Shown: positions 36,009-47,600, numbered from the stretch's first letter. The stretch: DNA of 64,000 nt from Flavobacterium branchiarum (GCF_030409845.1 NZ_JAUFQQ010000003.1:2170001-2234000); one strand, 5' to 3'. Numbers and translations are program-made. The notes: generated by a model not told the origin, from the letters alone.

Positions 36009-36392
36009 CTATAACCGGTCTTTTACATACTCAATTTTTGTTTTACCATGTGCTTTTGGCTTGCCATCTTCTCCTAAATTGACCATTGTAATAGTATCTA
36101 TTGATATAATAATCTCTCTGGTCATCATGTTTCGCACTTCACTCCTTAATATAAGCGAAGTGTTTCCGAATTTAACTACTTCAATACCAATTTCAACAAT
36201 ATCTCCTTGTCTTGCAGAGCTTTTAAAATTAATTTCAGACATATGCTTGGTTACTACTCTATAGTTTTCTAGCTGAATTATTGTGTATAAAGCTAACTCT
36301 TCGTCTATCCATGCCAGTAATTTCCCTCCAAATAAAGTTCCATTTGGATTTAAATCTTCGGGTTTCACCCATTTTCGAGTATGAAATCTCAT
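36009..36392 (-). CDS. Acyl-CoA thioesterase, YciA-like hotdog
   Basis: A 127-residue hotdog-fold thioesterase. The start at MRFHTRKWVKPEDLNPNGTL gives the canonical entry. The active-site pattern is PNGTLFGGKLLAWIDE, followed by VTKHMSEINFKSSARQGDIV, as in the acyl-CoA hydrolase (BACH/YciA) family. It hydrolyses acyl-CoA to free acid and CoA; chain-length preference is unknown. It is monocistronic. Confidence 0.85.
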   Translation of the reverse strand: MRFHTRKWVKPEDLNPNGTLFGGKLLAWIDEELALYTIIQLENYRVVTKHMSEINFKSSARQGDIVEIGIEVVKFGNTSLILRSEVRNMMTREIIISIDTITMVNLGEDGKPKAHGKTKIEYVKDRL

Positions 36393-36461
36393 AATTTTAT
36401 ATTTTAATAACAACAAAAATAGCGTTTTAGTGCTAATTTTTTTTTAATTTTAAATAAAAAA

Positions 36462-36863
36462 ATGAGCCAGCGAGATACTTTTTTACATGAATTCCGAGGA
36501 TCAACTTTAGGCACTGTAAATACTCAATCTTCTGCAGATGAATTATTTCAAAACGAAGTAATTCGCCCAATTTTAAAACTCCAAAATGATTTATTAATTG
36601 CCGTATTTAGGAACTACGTCAATAAAAACAAAACCGACTTTTACTCATATACCGTTGAAAAAAAACTTTCGGTGATTGAGAATGCTATTCAAAAAGATAT
36701 CAAGTTTCGAAATTCACTAAAAGGAATGATTATCGCTCTTTTTACATTAGACGAATATGATTCTTATATACTTAACTCTTCTAGCCTTAACAAAAGGATG
36801 ATGAATTTGGTAATTGACAGACTCAAAGGTCAAATTCAATTATTTGAACTTGAATCCAATTAA
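36462..36863 (+). CDS. Conserved-looking protein of unknown function
   Basis: A 133-residue soluble, helical protein starting MSQRDTFLHEFRGSTLGTV. It has no signal peptide, membrane helix or recognisable motif. Amphipathic helices are suggested by LQNDLLIAVFRNYVNKNKTD and the C-terminal LVIDRLKGQIQLFELE. It is divergently transcribed from the thioesterase gene, 69 bp away. I cannot assign a function. Confidence 0.65.
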   Translation: MSQRDTFLHEFRGSTLGTVNTQSSADELFQNEVIRPILKLQNDLLIAVFRNYVNKNKTDFYSYTVEKKLSVIENAIQKDIKFRNSLKGMIIALFTLDEYDSYILNSSSLNKRMMNLVIDRLKGQIQLFELESN

Positions 36864-37082
36864 TTTAATGTATTAAATATCGACTGCATACTTGCTTCAT
36901 CAAACAAAACCTGTGATATTAGCAAAAAAAATTACAACGCTCATAACAGAATTATAAATTCATCTGTTATGGGCTTATACTATTAAAATATTTCAATGAA
37001 TATCAAATCACATATCTTAATTTATCTCTCATAGAAGATAAGTCCCTAAGTAGCGAAATTCCTTTATAACCTCTAAAAAAGT

Positions 37083-39404
37083 TTATTTACAGAATCTTTT
37101 AATCGACTGTTCTGCATTAGGAAAGTTTTTTTCTTTTGATATTCTAAGGTATTTACAGCCTTTCGTTTTGTTTTGAATCGCGATATAGCTAATTCCCAAA
37201 ACATATTCTACTGTTCCGCCATCCAAACTAGGTGAATCAACAATTTTCAATAGAGTATTAATGGCTTTTTCAAATTGATTCATTTTAAAATAACAAATTC
37301 CAATATTCTGTATCACCAACTCATTTTGAGGATCTTCTTTTAGTGCTTTTTGGTAATATGTAACTGCCAAATCAAAGTTTTCTTGATCTCCATATTCTTT
37401 AGCTTTAATCAAAAAATTATCTCTTAAAGCATATAATGCGTTAGATCTTCTTTCTAATAAAAGACTGTCCTTTGGAAAAAAAGCTAATCCTTCATCTAAG
37501 AATGAACGCAGTTTTTTATTGCTGTATCCCGATAATTGTAATGCTTTTGAAGTACTGACCCAATTCGAAGCCATTTTTCTGTATTTAGTAAACTGATTGT
37601 GAATTTTTATCATTCCCACAGTATCCTTTTTTTCGTTGGCTATAAAAAGAGCTGATAAATAGAAATCTCTATTTCTTGGTCTTTTGTTAAAAGCTATTTT
37701 AGCATATTTATAAGCTTTATCAATATCTCCGCTGTTAAAAGCAATCTTATGAATATACCAATCTGAATTACCTAAATACGGATTTAGTTTCTGAGCTAAT
37801 TCGAAATAATGCAAGGCTTCTTTATATCTTTCCTCATAAAACAATGAAACGCCAACATATTCTACAAAGGGCTCAGAATAATAACTTAGCGTTGGAAATT
37901 TTGGTAAATGACTAATAATATCACTAGATTCTAATAACCGTCCCGTTTCAGGTAGCCTATCGTTTGCTCTATAAACTGCCTGATATACCTTAAATTTATA
38001 CTCTAATTGTGACGCTCTAAATTGTGAAAAAGTAAAATATAGACAGACAACACTCATAATTATGATTGTTATAGGCAGAGTAGTAATTTTTATTTTAGAT
38101 TTTTTTTGTTCTGAATCACTTGCTATTCCTTTTTGATTTACCAATGAAAGAGCCAATAAAAAACAAAATCCAAATTGTACTGCTGGTATATATAATGGGA
38201 AATTTAATAGTGCATCGAATCCATAACTAATAAGTATCATTAGAGAAAACAAAGCCACCAACTTCATTTCAACTTCATTAGATTTAAGAATTTTACTTAC
38301 TGTGACATATAAAATAAAAACAAATAATGAAAGATAAAGTAGTCCGTTTACAACTCCTGTTTCAGTCATTAATTCCAGAAAATCATTATGAGCATTACTA
38401 GAAATATTCGAATCATCTATAAGTAAGTTTTCATAAGCCAAGCTTTTAATTTTCCAATTTCCAATACCAATCCCTTGAACTGGATTTTCGATAATAATTT
38501 CACTTGCATTTTTCCAAAAATCCAGTCGCAATTTTGCAGACGAGTCTGATGGATTATCCGTAAGTTCTATTTGTCCTATTCTATTCCCTATTGATTGATA
38601 ACGGTCTGAATCTCCATGTTTTGCTAAAATGGTATTCGAAAAAACAAACGAAACAATAACTGGTAAAATAACATGGCCTATTTTTATAAATTCGTCTTTT
38701 TTAATTGTGTGAATTTTAAAATAAAATACTAAAAAGAAAGTTAGCTGTATAGCTAATCCTAAAAATGTAGCTCGAGAGCCTGTTAAGAAGATTATGGAAA
38801 CACCTAAAAATAAGGTCAAGATTAATAGGATTCTTTTCCAATTTGAAAAGTGTATGATTCCTAAAACTAAAAATGGAATTTTTATATTTAAACTCGCAGC
38901 AAGTATATTTATATTTCCCGAGTTTCCTTTAATTACTGATAAATCAAGTGTTTTTGAAAAATCATAAAGAATTGATATTGATTGAATAAATACACTAATT
39001 CCAACAATTAAAGCAATTTTATAAAGTAAATAAAGGCGTCTATAAAGTAGTATAGTTAGATTTAAAAATGTACAAAAAATAATTAATAACTTACTAAAAG
39101 TAACTACTGCTAGTGAAACATTAATAGCCGTGAATATTGAAACTCCGCAAAGGAATAAAAACGAAGTATAGATTTTTAATACAACACTATTTCTACATAG
39201 CGAAATCAAACTTTGAGCTATTAATTTTGGGTTACAATAGAAATAAATGCCAATAACAATATTTAATAACGCTAGATATATATATTGCGGACTATACCTT
39301 TCAATCGTTTTAAATGAAGGCAAAAATTCCATTAATAAATACCCAATAATAAATAGTAGTATTATGAAACTCGAGTTATCAGTATCAATATGTTGTTTTT
39401 TCAT
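37083..39404 (-). CDS. O-antigen ligase/polymerase-like membrane protein with TPR tail
   Basis: A 773-residue protein. About the first 440 residues contain 10-12 membrane helices with the Wzy/O-antigen-ligase signature (PVQGIGIGNWKIKS, SSNAHNDFLELMTETGVVNG). After a further helix (ITIIIMSVVCLYFTF) the C-terminal part carries TPR-like repeats (ALHYFELAQKLNPYLGNSD, AVTYYQKALKEDPQNELV). Members join sugar chains to lipid or protein at the periplasmic face. ATG 39404 is chosen; an alternative at 39422 adds six residues. No other glycan genes lie nearby. Confidence 0.8.
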   Translation of the reverse strand: MKKQHIDTDNSSFIILLFIIGYLLMEFLPSFKTIERYSPQYIYLALLNIVIGIYFYCNPKLIAQSLISLCRNSVVLKIYTSFLFLCGVSIFTAINVSLAVVTFSKLLIIFCTFLNLTILLYRRLYLLYKIALIVGISVFIQSISILYDFSKTLDLSVIKGNSGNINILAASLNIKIPFLVLGIIHFSNWKRILLILTLFLGVSIIFLTGSRATFLGLAIQLTFFLVFYFKIHTIKKDEFIKIGHVILPVIVSFVFSNTILAKHGDSDRYQSIGNRIGQIELTDNPSDSSAKLRLDFWKNASEIIIENPVQGIGIGNWKIKSLAYENLLIDDSNISSNAHNDFLELMTETGVVNGLLYLSLFVFILYVTVSKILKSNEVEMKLVALFSLMILISYGFDALLNFPLYIPAVQFGFCFLLALSLVNQKGIASDSEQKKSKIKITTLPITIIIMSVVCLYFTFSQFRASQLEYKFKVYQAVYRANDRLPETGRLLESSDIISHLPKFPTLSYYSEPFVEYVGVSLFYEERYKEALHYFELAQKLNPYLGNSDWYIHKIAFNSGDIDKAYKYAKIAFNKRPRNRDFYLSALFIANEKKDTVGMIKIHNQFTKYRKMASNWVSTSKALQLSGYSNKKLRSFLDEGLAFFPKDSLLLERRSNALYALRDNFLIKAKEYGDQENFDLAVTYYQKALKEDPQNELVIQNIGICYFKMNQFEKAINTLLKIVDSPSLDGGTVEYVLGISYIAIQNKTKGCKYLRISKEKNFPNAEQSIKRFCK

Positions 39405-39422
39405 GTTTAATTTTACTTCCAT

Positions 39423-39929
39423 GTATTTTTATTATCTATCATTATTTTATTTATCTAGTTTCCGTTTTTAATTTATATAAACGAACTACTATCTTTACTT
39501 TCTACTCTCTCGTTTAACCATATTTTACTTGTTTAATAATCCCGAATTAAAATTTTAAGCATTAAATTTGAAACAAAAAACAACGTCTATATTTTTCCTT
39601 TGGTGATTATTTTAAGGAAGAACTAAAAGTTCTTCTTTTTATTAAACTCAAGAATTATTTTGTAATATTATCTCCTTTTCTTATGGCTGTACACATAATC
39701 TAAGGGTAAATATCACCCTTAGAAAAAAAATACAATCAACTATAAAACAAATAATTACCACTATTTAATAATAATAATAATAAATTGCTAGGTTTTTTTT
39801 TTGATGTGTATTAACTATAATCCAAAATTTATTCTTTTATACCTTAAAATACCATTTGGACATATGTCTCAGTAAAATGTATTTTACCTAAACACTAATG
39901 TCCAAATTGGTAGTTTTAACTTAATAAAA
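39423..39929. other. Intergenic region with two hairpins
   Basis: No gene is visible. GAAGAACT/AGTTCTTC (39617-39635) is followed by TTTTT on the plus strand, although no plus-strand gene ends here. A perfect 8-bp hairpin CTAAGGGT/ACCCTTAG occurs at 39700-39722. A short ATA-rich run is at 39765-39783. A plus-strand small RNA is possible but unsupported. Confidence 0.5.
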
Positions 39930-41924
39930 TCATTGTTTTTTAATGATTATAAATTCGGATCGTCTATTTAACTGATGTTCACCTTCTGAGCATTTGACAC
40001 CTTTTTCACACTTGTTAATTAGTTCTGTATCACCGAAGCCTTCACCTGAAATTCTTTCTTTTTCAATACCCGCATTTACAATATAGTTTACAGTCGAACT
40101 AGCTCTATTTTTTGATAAAGTCATATTGAGTTCTTTTCTACCTCTACTATCTGTATGGGATTGCACTTTTAATGAAATATTTGGTCTAGCTAATAACAAT
40201 TGGACAATTTTATTCAGTTCTTTTTTAGACGATTCTCTTATTATAAAACCCTCAAAATCAAAATAAATCGGACTAAGCTCTAATTTTTGGGTTAAATCAT
40301 CTCCTTCACTTAATACGACTATTTTGTTGGCAACAATTACTTCCATTTCATTATATAAGTTTGGCGATATATTTTTTTTCTCCAACTGTTTCATTGATGA
40401 GATTAATTCAGTTGCCTCAATTAGTCCTTCTTTTTTGAATACTAATCTGTAACTTTTATAAGGTTCTAATCTAAGTGAATAATTTCCATCGTTATCTGTA
40501 TAATGAGTTGCAACTTTATTGTTATCTAAATCATAAACTTCGATAGCCACCTGGGCAATAGGTATCTCAGTAATGCTATCTTTTAAGACTCCAGAGATAA
40601 TTGGTTTTATGCTGAATGGCATCTTTTTTGGTTTGTTTTCTTTAAATCCATATAAGTCATCATTTCCATTGCGATTTGATGAGAAATAGCCCTTTTTGGT
40701 TTCTTCATTTATTGCATAGCCAAAATCATCATAACGAGAATTCACACCATCTCCTAAATTCATTACATGATATACACCTTCTTCATCTTTAACTGCAGCA
40801 AAAACATCTAATCCGCCCAATCCCGGGTGCCCATCAGATGAAAAATACAAGATACCTGATTCGTCAATAAAAGGATATGTTTCTCTACCTAAAGTATTAA
40901 TTTCATCACCTAAAGATTTAACCTCATTGCTTATTTGATAAGCTTCTGTAATGTTAACTACATACAAGTCTGAATTACCAATTTCATTATTTCTATCAGA
41001 CACAAAGTATAATTCTTTATCATCAGGACTTAAAGCAGGATGACCTGAAGAAAATCCGCTACTATTTACTGGGTAAGGTAATTCTTCAATATTTTCCCAT
41101 TCATTATTGATATAATGCGCTTTATATATTTTTAAATAGCTTATATCTAATTTATTGCTTCTTCCTAATTCTCCCGAAGAATAATTCGTTCCAGTAAAGT
41201 ACATTGTTTTACCATCTTTTGTTATTACTGGAGTACTCTGATGATATTTTGAATTTACTTTTCCTTTTAAAATTTTATCATTTTCTAATTCACCATCGGC
41301 AGTAATAGTTGCTTCATAAATTTTTAAAAACGGTTTATTATCCCAATTGTGTTTAGCTTTTAATGAAAGTCCAACCTCTTTTGCAGAAGAATAAAGTATT
41401 TTATCATCACCCCAAAAGGCTGCCCCAAAATCTGAATATGCAGAATTATTTTTTATATTTTTGATTTCATAACGCCCAGATTGTTCCGCTATTTTAGACA
41501 AAAAATTTTCTGGTAGCCAATCATCACTTCTATCTTTTTTTTCTGTTAGCTTAAAATAGTTTTTTAAAACTAATGCTGCTTCTAAATATTTCTGTGCAGC
41601 TTTTAATGTCTGTGCGTATCTAAAGTAATATTCCGGAGAAATACTTTCTCCATTTTCCATAGCCTTAGAATACCATAATAAAGCTTCCGAATAATTAGAA
41701 TTATAATAATAGGAGTCTGCAAGTTTTGCATAGACAATTGCTGTAGCATCATCTTTGTTCGCCAATTCTGTGTACAATTTACTTGCTTTTGTAAATGCAA
41801 ATTCATTATAAGCTTCATTTGCTTTATGCATTTTTTTACTTTGCTTTTGTGTGTAGCCCATTTGCTTTATAAAAAGAGATAGGAAAACAAAAACGATAGT
41901 TGTTTTTTTATGAATCATTTTCAT
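39930..41924 (-). CDS. OmpA-family protein with TPR and WD40-like beta-propeller
   Basis: A 664-residue cell-envelope protein. It has an N-terminal signal segment (VFVFLSLFIKQMGYTQ), TPR repeats at about 30-130, and a PD40/WD40-like propeller (HPALSPDDKELYFVSDRNNE; GILYFSSDGHPGLGGLDVFA). A carboxypeptidase-regulatory beta domain follows at about 440-520, then a C-terminal OmpA peptidoglycan-binding domain (VQSHTDSRGRKELNMTLSKN). This architecture matches PorE-like T9SS-associated proteins. It is the third gene of an operon with the PorP/SprF-like and CHU_C genes. Confidence 0.88.
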   Translation of the reverse strand: MKMIHKKTTIVFVFLSLFIKQMGYTQKQSKKMHKANEAYNEFAFTKASKLYTELANKDDATAIVYAKLADSYYYNSNYSEALLWYSKAMENGESISPEYYFRYAQTLKAAQKYLEAALVLKNYFKLTEKKDRSDDWLPENFLSKIAEQSGRYEIKNIKNNSAYSDFGAAFWGDDKILYSSAKEVGLSLKAKHNWDNKPFLKIYEATITADGELENDKILKGKVNSKYHQSTPVITKDGKTMYFTGTNYSSGELGRSNKLDISYLKIYKAHYINNEWENIEELPYPVNSSGFSSGHPALSPDDKELYFVSDRNNEIGNSDLYVVNITEAYQISNEVKSLGDEINTLGRETYPFIDESGILYFSSDGHPGLGGLDVFAAVKDEEGVYHVMNLGDGVNSRYDDFGYAINEETKKGYFSSNRNGNDDLYGFKENKPKKMPFSIKPIISGVLKDSITEIPIAQVAIEVYDLDNNKVATHYTDNDGNYSLRLEPYKSYRLVFKKEGLIEATELISSMKQLEKKNISPNLYNEMEVIVANKIVVLSEGDDLTQKLELSPIYFDFEGFIIRESSKKELNKIVQLLLARPNISLKVQSHTDSRGRKELNMTLSKNRASSTVNYIVNAGIEKERISGEGFGDTELINKCEKGVKCSEGEHQLNRRSEFIIIKKQ

Positions 41925-41938
41925 TGATTAATCTATTA

Positions 41939-42853
41939 TTAAAAAAACCTAGGTGTAATTATTCTACTCTTTGCTAATGAAAGTAAGTCGAATCGCAAGA
42001 AAACTTCATGCGATCCTGAATTGTATCTCCCTAATTTGCTGGTATCAAAGTCATAAGCATATCCAATATTTAAACCCTCTGACACTTGAAATCCAGCCAT
42101 AGCACTTACAGCTGCATCCCATCTATAGGCTACTCCTAATGTAAATTTTTCTTCCAAAAGAAAGTTAGCTGACAAATCAACTCCTAATGGTGATCCTACT
42201 ACAGCTTTTATCATTGCAGCAGGCTTAAATTTTACGGCATCTGACAATGTAAATACATAACCTCCCATCATATAAAAGTGCTTTTTTCTCGTAACCATAG
42301 AGGTTTGAATATCATCATAGAATTCTGTTTCCAAAATTTTTGGTATTGATACCCCTACATACCATTTATCTGAATACATAAATACTCCAGCACCTATATT
42401 TGGAGAAAACTTACTTAACTTACCAGCAAGATCTATGTCATTTTGATTTTGAATAGTTAATTTATTGTAATCTATATCCCAGAAGTTACCTACAGCGCTT
42501 AACCCTAGAGATAATTTTACATCTTCTGATAACGTAATTGGATAAGAATAATTAATTGCAGCAGTAGTTTCACTTGTTGCACCTATTTGATCATTAATGA
42601 CTGTAAATCCTAATCCTTGTCCGTTACTGCTAACAGGTCCTTGAATTGATAAATTAGCTGTTTTAGGTGCTCCATCTAAACCTACCCATTGTGCCCTATA
42701 GATACCCAAAATGTTAGTTACGCCACTAGTTCCTGTATATCCAGGATTTATTGTTAAGGTATTATACATATATTGAGTATATTGACTATCCTGTTGTGCA
42801 AATGATGGAAAGTATACTGTCAGTAATAACAATAGTATTATTGTTTTTTTCAT
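41939..42853 (-). CDS. PorP/SprF-family T9SS membrane protein
   Basis: A 304-residue outer-membrane beta-barrel protein with signal peptide (ILLLLLTVYFPSFAQQ). The family start QQDSQYTQYMYNTLTINPGY and the YRAQWVGLDGAPKTANLSI segment are diagnostic for PorP/SprF. Such proteins support secretion or surface attachment of partner proteins carrying type B (CHU_C) C-terminal domains. The gene just upstream in the transcript encodes exactly such a domain, so the two are a likely cognate pair. The OmpA-like gene starts 14 nt after its stop. Confidence 0.9.
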   Translation of the reverse strand: MKKTIILLLLLTVYFPSFAQQDSQYTQYMYNTLTINPGYTGTSGVTNILGIYRAQWVGLDGAPKTANLSIQGPVSSNGQGLGFTVINDQIGATSETTAAINYSYPITLSEDVKLSLGLSAVGNFWDIDYNKLTIQNQNDIDLAGKLSKFSPNIGAGVFMYSDKWYVGVSIPKILETEFYDDIQTSMVTRKKHFYMMGGYVFTLSDAVKFKPAAMIKAVVGSPLGVDLSANFLLEEKFTLGVAYRWDAAVSAMAGFQVSEGLNIGYAYDFDTSKLGRYNSGSHEVFLRFDLLSLAKSRIITPRFF

Positions 42854-42931
42854 TTTGTTTTTAATTTTTTAATGCAGATTCAAGTCGCTTTTGATAAGTT
42901 CTTTTAAAAAAAGCCGATTAATTGATTGTCC

Positions 42932-44167
42932 TTAATTAAAATACAGATAGCCTACTTTTTCTCTAGTAATTTCATTATTTGTTTTATATCTAAGTACATA
43001 AAAATAGGTTCCTGTAGACAACTTCTCTCCCTTACTTACAGTTGCTCTACCTTCAGAAATTCCTTTAAACCAATTTCCATCTGTACCATAGCCCGAAGTT
43101 TCAAACACTTTAACACCCCATCTGTTGTATATTTCTAAAGTGTTGTTTGGGTAATTAGATAAACCATCTATAAAAAAGTAGTCATTAACTCCATCTTCGT
43201 TAGGCGAAAAACCATTGTAAACAATAACATTATCCTTAGGAAAATCCAGTGTTTTTTTTATTCTTGCTAGTGTAAAAATTCCATCACTAGTAATTTTTGC
43301 CGTAACCGCTTTATAATATTCATCACTTGCTGAATCATAAATCTTCCATTGCTTATCTAAATCATGCCATTTAACAATTGCAATAGAATCATCATCACTA
43401 CCAGTAATTATAGCATTTGGAGTCGTATTCTCATCCCAAGTAAGTGTCAAAGCAAAATCAATTGGGTTATCTGTAGTTTCAAATTTCCAATATTCAGATG
43501 AGTCAATTAATACTATTTTATCTTGCTTCTTATCATGAGGATACTCCCCATTTGAATTTTTATAATAATATTTACCAGTATAAATCTTGCCATTCTGAGT
43601 ACTTTGCCCAATAGATATTGGTCTAAAAAATCCTTCGTCTCCTACAGGAAACTGAAATTCATTTTTTCCATTTTGTTCTACATGCCCAAGTACATAACTT
43701 TCGTGACTCGTATCATTATGATTTGCATTAATTCCAAAAATAAATTTCCCTCCATTAGTGTCATTATCTACAATCCCATTATTAAAGTATGAAGTTCCCT
43801 TAACACTTAGTTCCCCTGACAATAAAAAAGCTGGTTGCGCTGATGTATTATCAAATCTTACATCATTTAATTCACTTGGTAATGTTCCAGAAATAGTCTG
43901 CGCTCCAGTTATTCCTTTAAAATAAGTTAATCCTGTTTTTGATGATTGGCTAAATGTCACCATCCCATCATTATTAAAATTTGCGTATACAAAAAAGACA
44001 CCATCATTAACAAAATTCCCAGTAAGAGTATTATCAAAACTTTCTACTGAAGAAAACTCTGTTCTGGGCATAATTACTAAATCTCCTGTGTTTACCGTTT
44101 GTGCATTTAATTTGCCAACTGCACATACCATTAGTATGATTGTATTTCTATAAATTCTGGTCATCAC
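42932..44167 (-). CDS. T9SS type B sorting-domain (CHU_C) surface protein
   Basis: A 411-residue secreted protein. It has an N-terminal signal peptide (ILMVCAVGKLNAQTV), then beta-rich repeats, and a C-terminal gliding-motility-associated domain: FSPNEDGVNDYFFIDGLSNY, LEIYNRWGVKVFETSGYG and GTYFYVLRYK. This is the type B T9SS sorting domain of SprB-like proteins. The adjacent PorP/SprF-like protein is probably its secretion partner. At 411 residues it is far smaller than SprB. It probably acts in adhesion or as a matrix protein. Confidence 0.88.
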   Translation of the reverse strand: MMTRIYRNTIILMVCAVGKLNAQTVNTGDLVIMPRTEFSSVESFDNTLTGNFVNDGVFFVYANFNNDGMVTFSQSSKTGLTYFKGITGAQTISGTLPSELNDVRFDNTSAQPAFLLSGELSVKGTSYFNNGIVDNDTNGGKFIFGINANHNDTSHESYVLGHVEQNGKNEFQFPVGDEGFFRPISIGQSTQNGKIYTGKYYYKNSNGEYPHDKKQDKIVLIDSSEYWKFETTDNPIDFALTLTWDENTTPNAIITGSDDDSIAIVKWHDLDKQWKIYDSASDEYYKAVTAKITSDGIFTLARIKKTLDFPKDNVIVYNGFSPNEDGVNDYFFIDGLSNYPNNTLEIYNRWGVKVFETSGYGTDGNWFKGISEGRATVSKGEKLSTGTYFYVLRYKTNNEITREKVGYLYFN

Positions 44168-44647
44168 TTATATTTTAAAATGTTATCCATAATATCATTT
44201 GCTATCATTATTTATACTTTTAAAAAGCATCTTCAGTTTACACTCAATACTAATTTTAGCCAGTAACTTGTTTGTTGTTGAAGTTTAAACATATAGAATC
44301 GCAATTCTATAAATCGTACCCAACTGACTATTTAGTAATTGTATTGAACATAAACAATCCAACTAAAAATTAACAACTTGTATCTGTACCGAACAGATTT
44401 TGCCCTTTACTAGTAATACAACCTTAATTATTATTTAATTTTCGGAAAATTATCCAACGTTTAGTCTTTCAGCTTTAGTATTTTATAGTTTCTCCATCAA
44501 TTTGTTTAAACACTGAACAAAAACTGATTAAGCTGATAAGGATTGTAAAGATCATCTCTTAAATACAAGAGGTAATCTTTTTTATATTTTTAAAGTATAA
44601 TAAGGAACTACAATTAAAATTGTAGTTCCTTTATTTTTAATTACTGT
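44168..44647. other. Intergenic region with hairpins
   Basis: No gene is visible. A 7-bp hairpin ATAGAAT/ATTCTAT lies at 44293-44310, and a mismatched plus-strand terminator-like hairpin with a T tract lies near 44551-44586. The perfect hairpin at 44602-44631 probably ends the long repeat gene. Confidence 0.5.
44602..44631. terminator. Probable terminator of the long repeat gene
   Basis: AAGGAACTACAATT and AATTGTAGTTCCTT form a perfect 14-bp stem with a 2-nt loop, 17 nt beyond the stop codon of the minus-strand gene. T tracts are short on the minus strand, so efficiency is uncertain. Confidence 0.65.
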
Positions 44648-47600
44648 TTATTTTATTTCAGAAATAAATTTTTCCAATTTTTCCAAACGCTCGTTAATTG
44701 CTTTTGAATTGGTTTTTAATTCCTCTATTTCATTGTTCTTTGCATCTAGCTGTTTGTTTTGCTCAATAACGTGCAAATACAACTCTTCTGTTTTTTCTAG
44801 TAACTGAATTGATAATTCTGAAATATTAAATGCATAACCTCCAGCTGTTTTCTCTAGTTCAGTTATAGGAGTTATTCCTGGTAAATGTTTGTTCTTTTGG
44901 ATAAAAGCATCTACTTCGGCTAATGTTTTAAATTTATAATCTGCTTTAATATCTGAAAAGCCTTGGAAATAATCTTCAAACACATAATCAGCAAAGTAAC
45001 TATTCACAGTTGTAATTACTCCGTTAACTCTCAATCTTTCATTTGGTGTAGACGATGGTGTATTATAACCAATACCTACCCAATCACCCATTGTATAAAT
45101 AGACTCATCATTTTTAGTTGCACCTGCATTAGTATCTGTACTAAACCATGGTTCTTTTACTAATGGAGCAATATCTAACTTATGAGTTATTGTCTTTTCA
45201 TCTGTATAATCTAAAGTTCCTTTTGCGAGTGGATTTACTTCAAGCTTAGTTATTGTTTCATAAACATCGACTGCAGCATTAGCTGTCTCATTTTTATAAC
45301 TAGCAATTTTATTTCCTGCTGTTACCAAAGGAGTTATCTCCGTAACTGTTTCTGCATCTTTTATTGCAGGAGCTAAATCAATAATTCCTTCAACTTCGTT
45401 TATCGAACTAGTTAACGTAGAACCTGATAAAGTAACGACATTACTATTAACAGCTGGTGCTGTTTTTACAATACCATTTACTGTTGACGTAATTGTGTTT
45501 AGCGGGTTACTTAAATCATTGGTAGTTACTTGAGCAACAATTTTATCCAATTCTACCGAAGAAGTAACTCCATTTACATTAGAGATCAATTTATTATCAG
45601 CATCTAAGTTCAATTCATTGGTAGTTACTTGAGCAACAATTTTATCCAATTCTACAGAAGAAGTAACTCCATTTACATTAGAGATCAATTTATTATCAGC
45701 ATCTAAGTTCAATTCATTGGTAGTTACTTGAGCAACAATTTTATCCAATTCTACAGAAGAAGTAACTCCATTTACATTAGAGATCAATTTATTATCAGCA
45801 TCTAATTTTAAATCATTCGTAGTTACTTGAGCAACTATTTTATCCAATTCTACAGAAGAAGTAACTCCATTTACATTAGAAATCAATTTATTATCAGCAT
45901 CTAAGTTCAATTCATTGGTAGTTACTTGAGCAACTATTTTATCCAATTCTACCGAAGAAGTAACTCCATTTACATTAGAGATCAATTTATTATCAGCATC
46001 TAAGTTCAATTCATTGGTAGTTACTTGAGCAACAATTTTATCCAATTCTACCGAAGAAGTAACTCCATTTACATTAGAAATCAATTTATTATCAGCATCC
46101 AATTTTAAATCATTCGTAGTTACTTGAGCAACTATTTTATCCAATTCTACAGAAGAAGTAACTCCATTTACATTAGAGATCAATTTATTATCAGCATCTA
46201 ATTTTAAATCATTCGTAGTTACTTGAGCAACTATTTTATCTAATTCTACAGAAGAAGTAACTCCATTTACATTAGAGATTAATTTATTATCAGCATCTAA
46301 GTTCAATTCATTGGTAGTTACTTGAGCAACAATTTTATCCAATTCTACCGAAGAAGTAACTCCATTTACATTAGAAACCAATTTATTATCAGCGTCTAAG
46401 TTCAATTCATTGGTAGTTACTTGAGCAACAATTTTATCCAATTCTACCGAAGAAGTAACTCCATTTACATTAGAGATCAATTTATTATCAGCATCTAAGT
46501 TCAATTCATTGGTAGTTACTTGAGCAACTATTTTATCCAATTCTACCGAAGAAGTAACTCCATTTACATTTGAGATCAATTTATTATCAGCATCTAAGTT
46601 CAATTCATTGGTAGTTACTTGAGCAACAATTTTATCCAATTCTACCGAAGAAGTAACTCCATTTACATTAGAAACCAATTTATTATCAGCGTCTAAGTTC
46701 AATTCATTGGTAGTTACTTGAGCAACAATTTTATCCAATTCTACAGAAGAGGTAACGCCATTTACATTAGAGATCAATTTATTATCAGCATCTAATTTTA
46801 AATCATTCGTAGTTACTTGAGCAACAATTTTATCCAATTCTACCGAAGAAGTAACTCCATTTACATTAGAGATCAATTTATTATCAGCATCTAATTTTAA
46901 ATCATTCGTAGTTACTTGAGCAACAATTTTATCCAATTCTACCGAAGAAGTAACTCCATTTACATTAGAGATCAATTTATTATCAGCATCTAATTTTAAA
47001 TCATTCGTAGTTACTTGAGCAACTATTTTATCCAATTCTACAGAAGAAGTAACTCCATTTACATTAGAAATCAATTTATTATCAGCATCTAAGTTCAATT
47101 CATTGGTAGTTACTTGAGCAACAATTTTATCCAATTCTACCGAAGAAGTAACTCCATTTACATTAGAGATCAATTTATTATCAGCATCTAAGTTCAATTC
47201 ATTGGTAGTTACTTGAGCAACAATTTTATCCAATTCTACCGAAGAAGTAACTCCATTTACATTAGAAATCAATTTATTATCAGCATCCAATTTTAAATCA
47301 TTCGTAGTTACTTGAGCAACTATTTTATCCAATTCTACAGAAGAAGTAACTCCATTTACATTAGAGATCAATTTATTATCAGCATCTAATTTTAAATCAT
47401 TCGTAGTTACTTGAGCAACTATTTTATCTAATTCTACAGAAGAAGTAACTCCATTTACATTAGAGATTAATTTATTATCAGCATCTAAGTTCAATTCATT
47501 GGTAGTTACTTGAGCAACAATTTTATCCAATTCTACCGAAGAAGTAACTCCATTTACATTAGAAACCAATTTGTTATCAGCGTCTAAGTTCAATTCATTG

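Noticed and set aside
44963..45163. Plus-strand ORF inside the fibre gene
   Set aside because: Shadow of the minus-strand gene; no start context or family resemblance.
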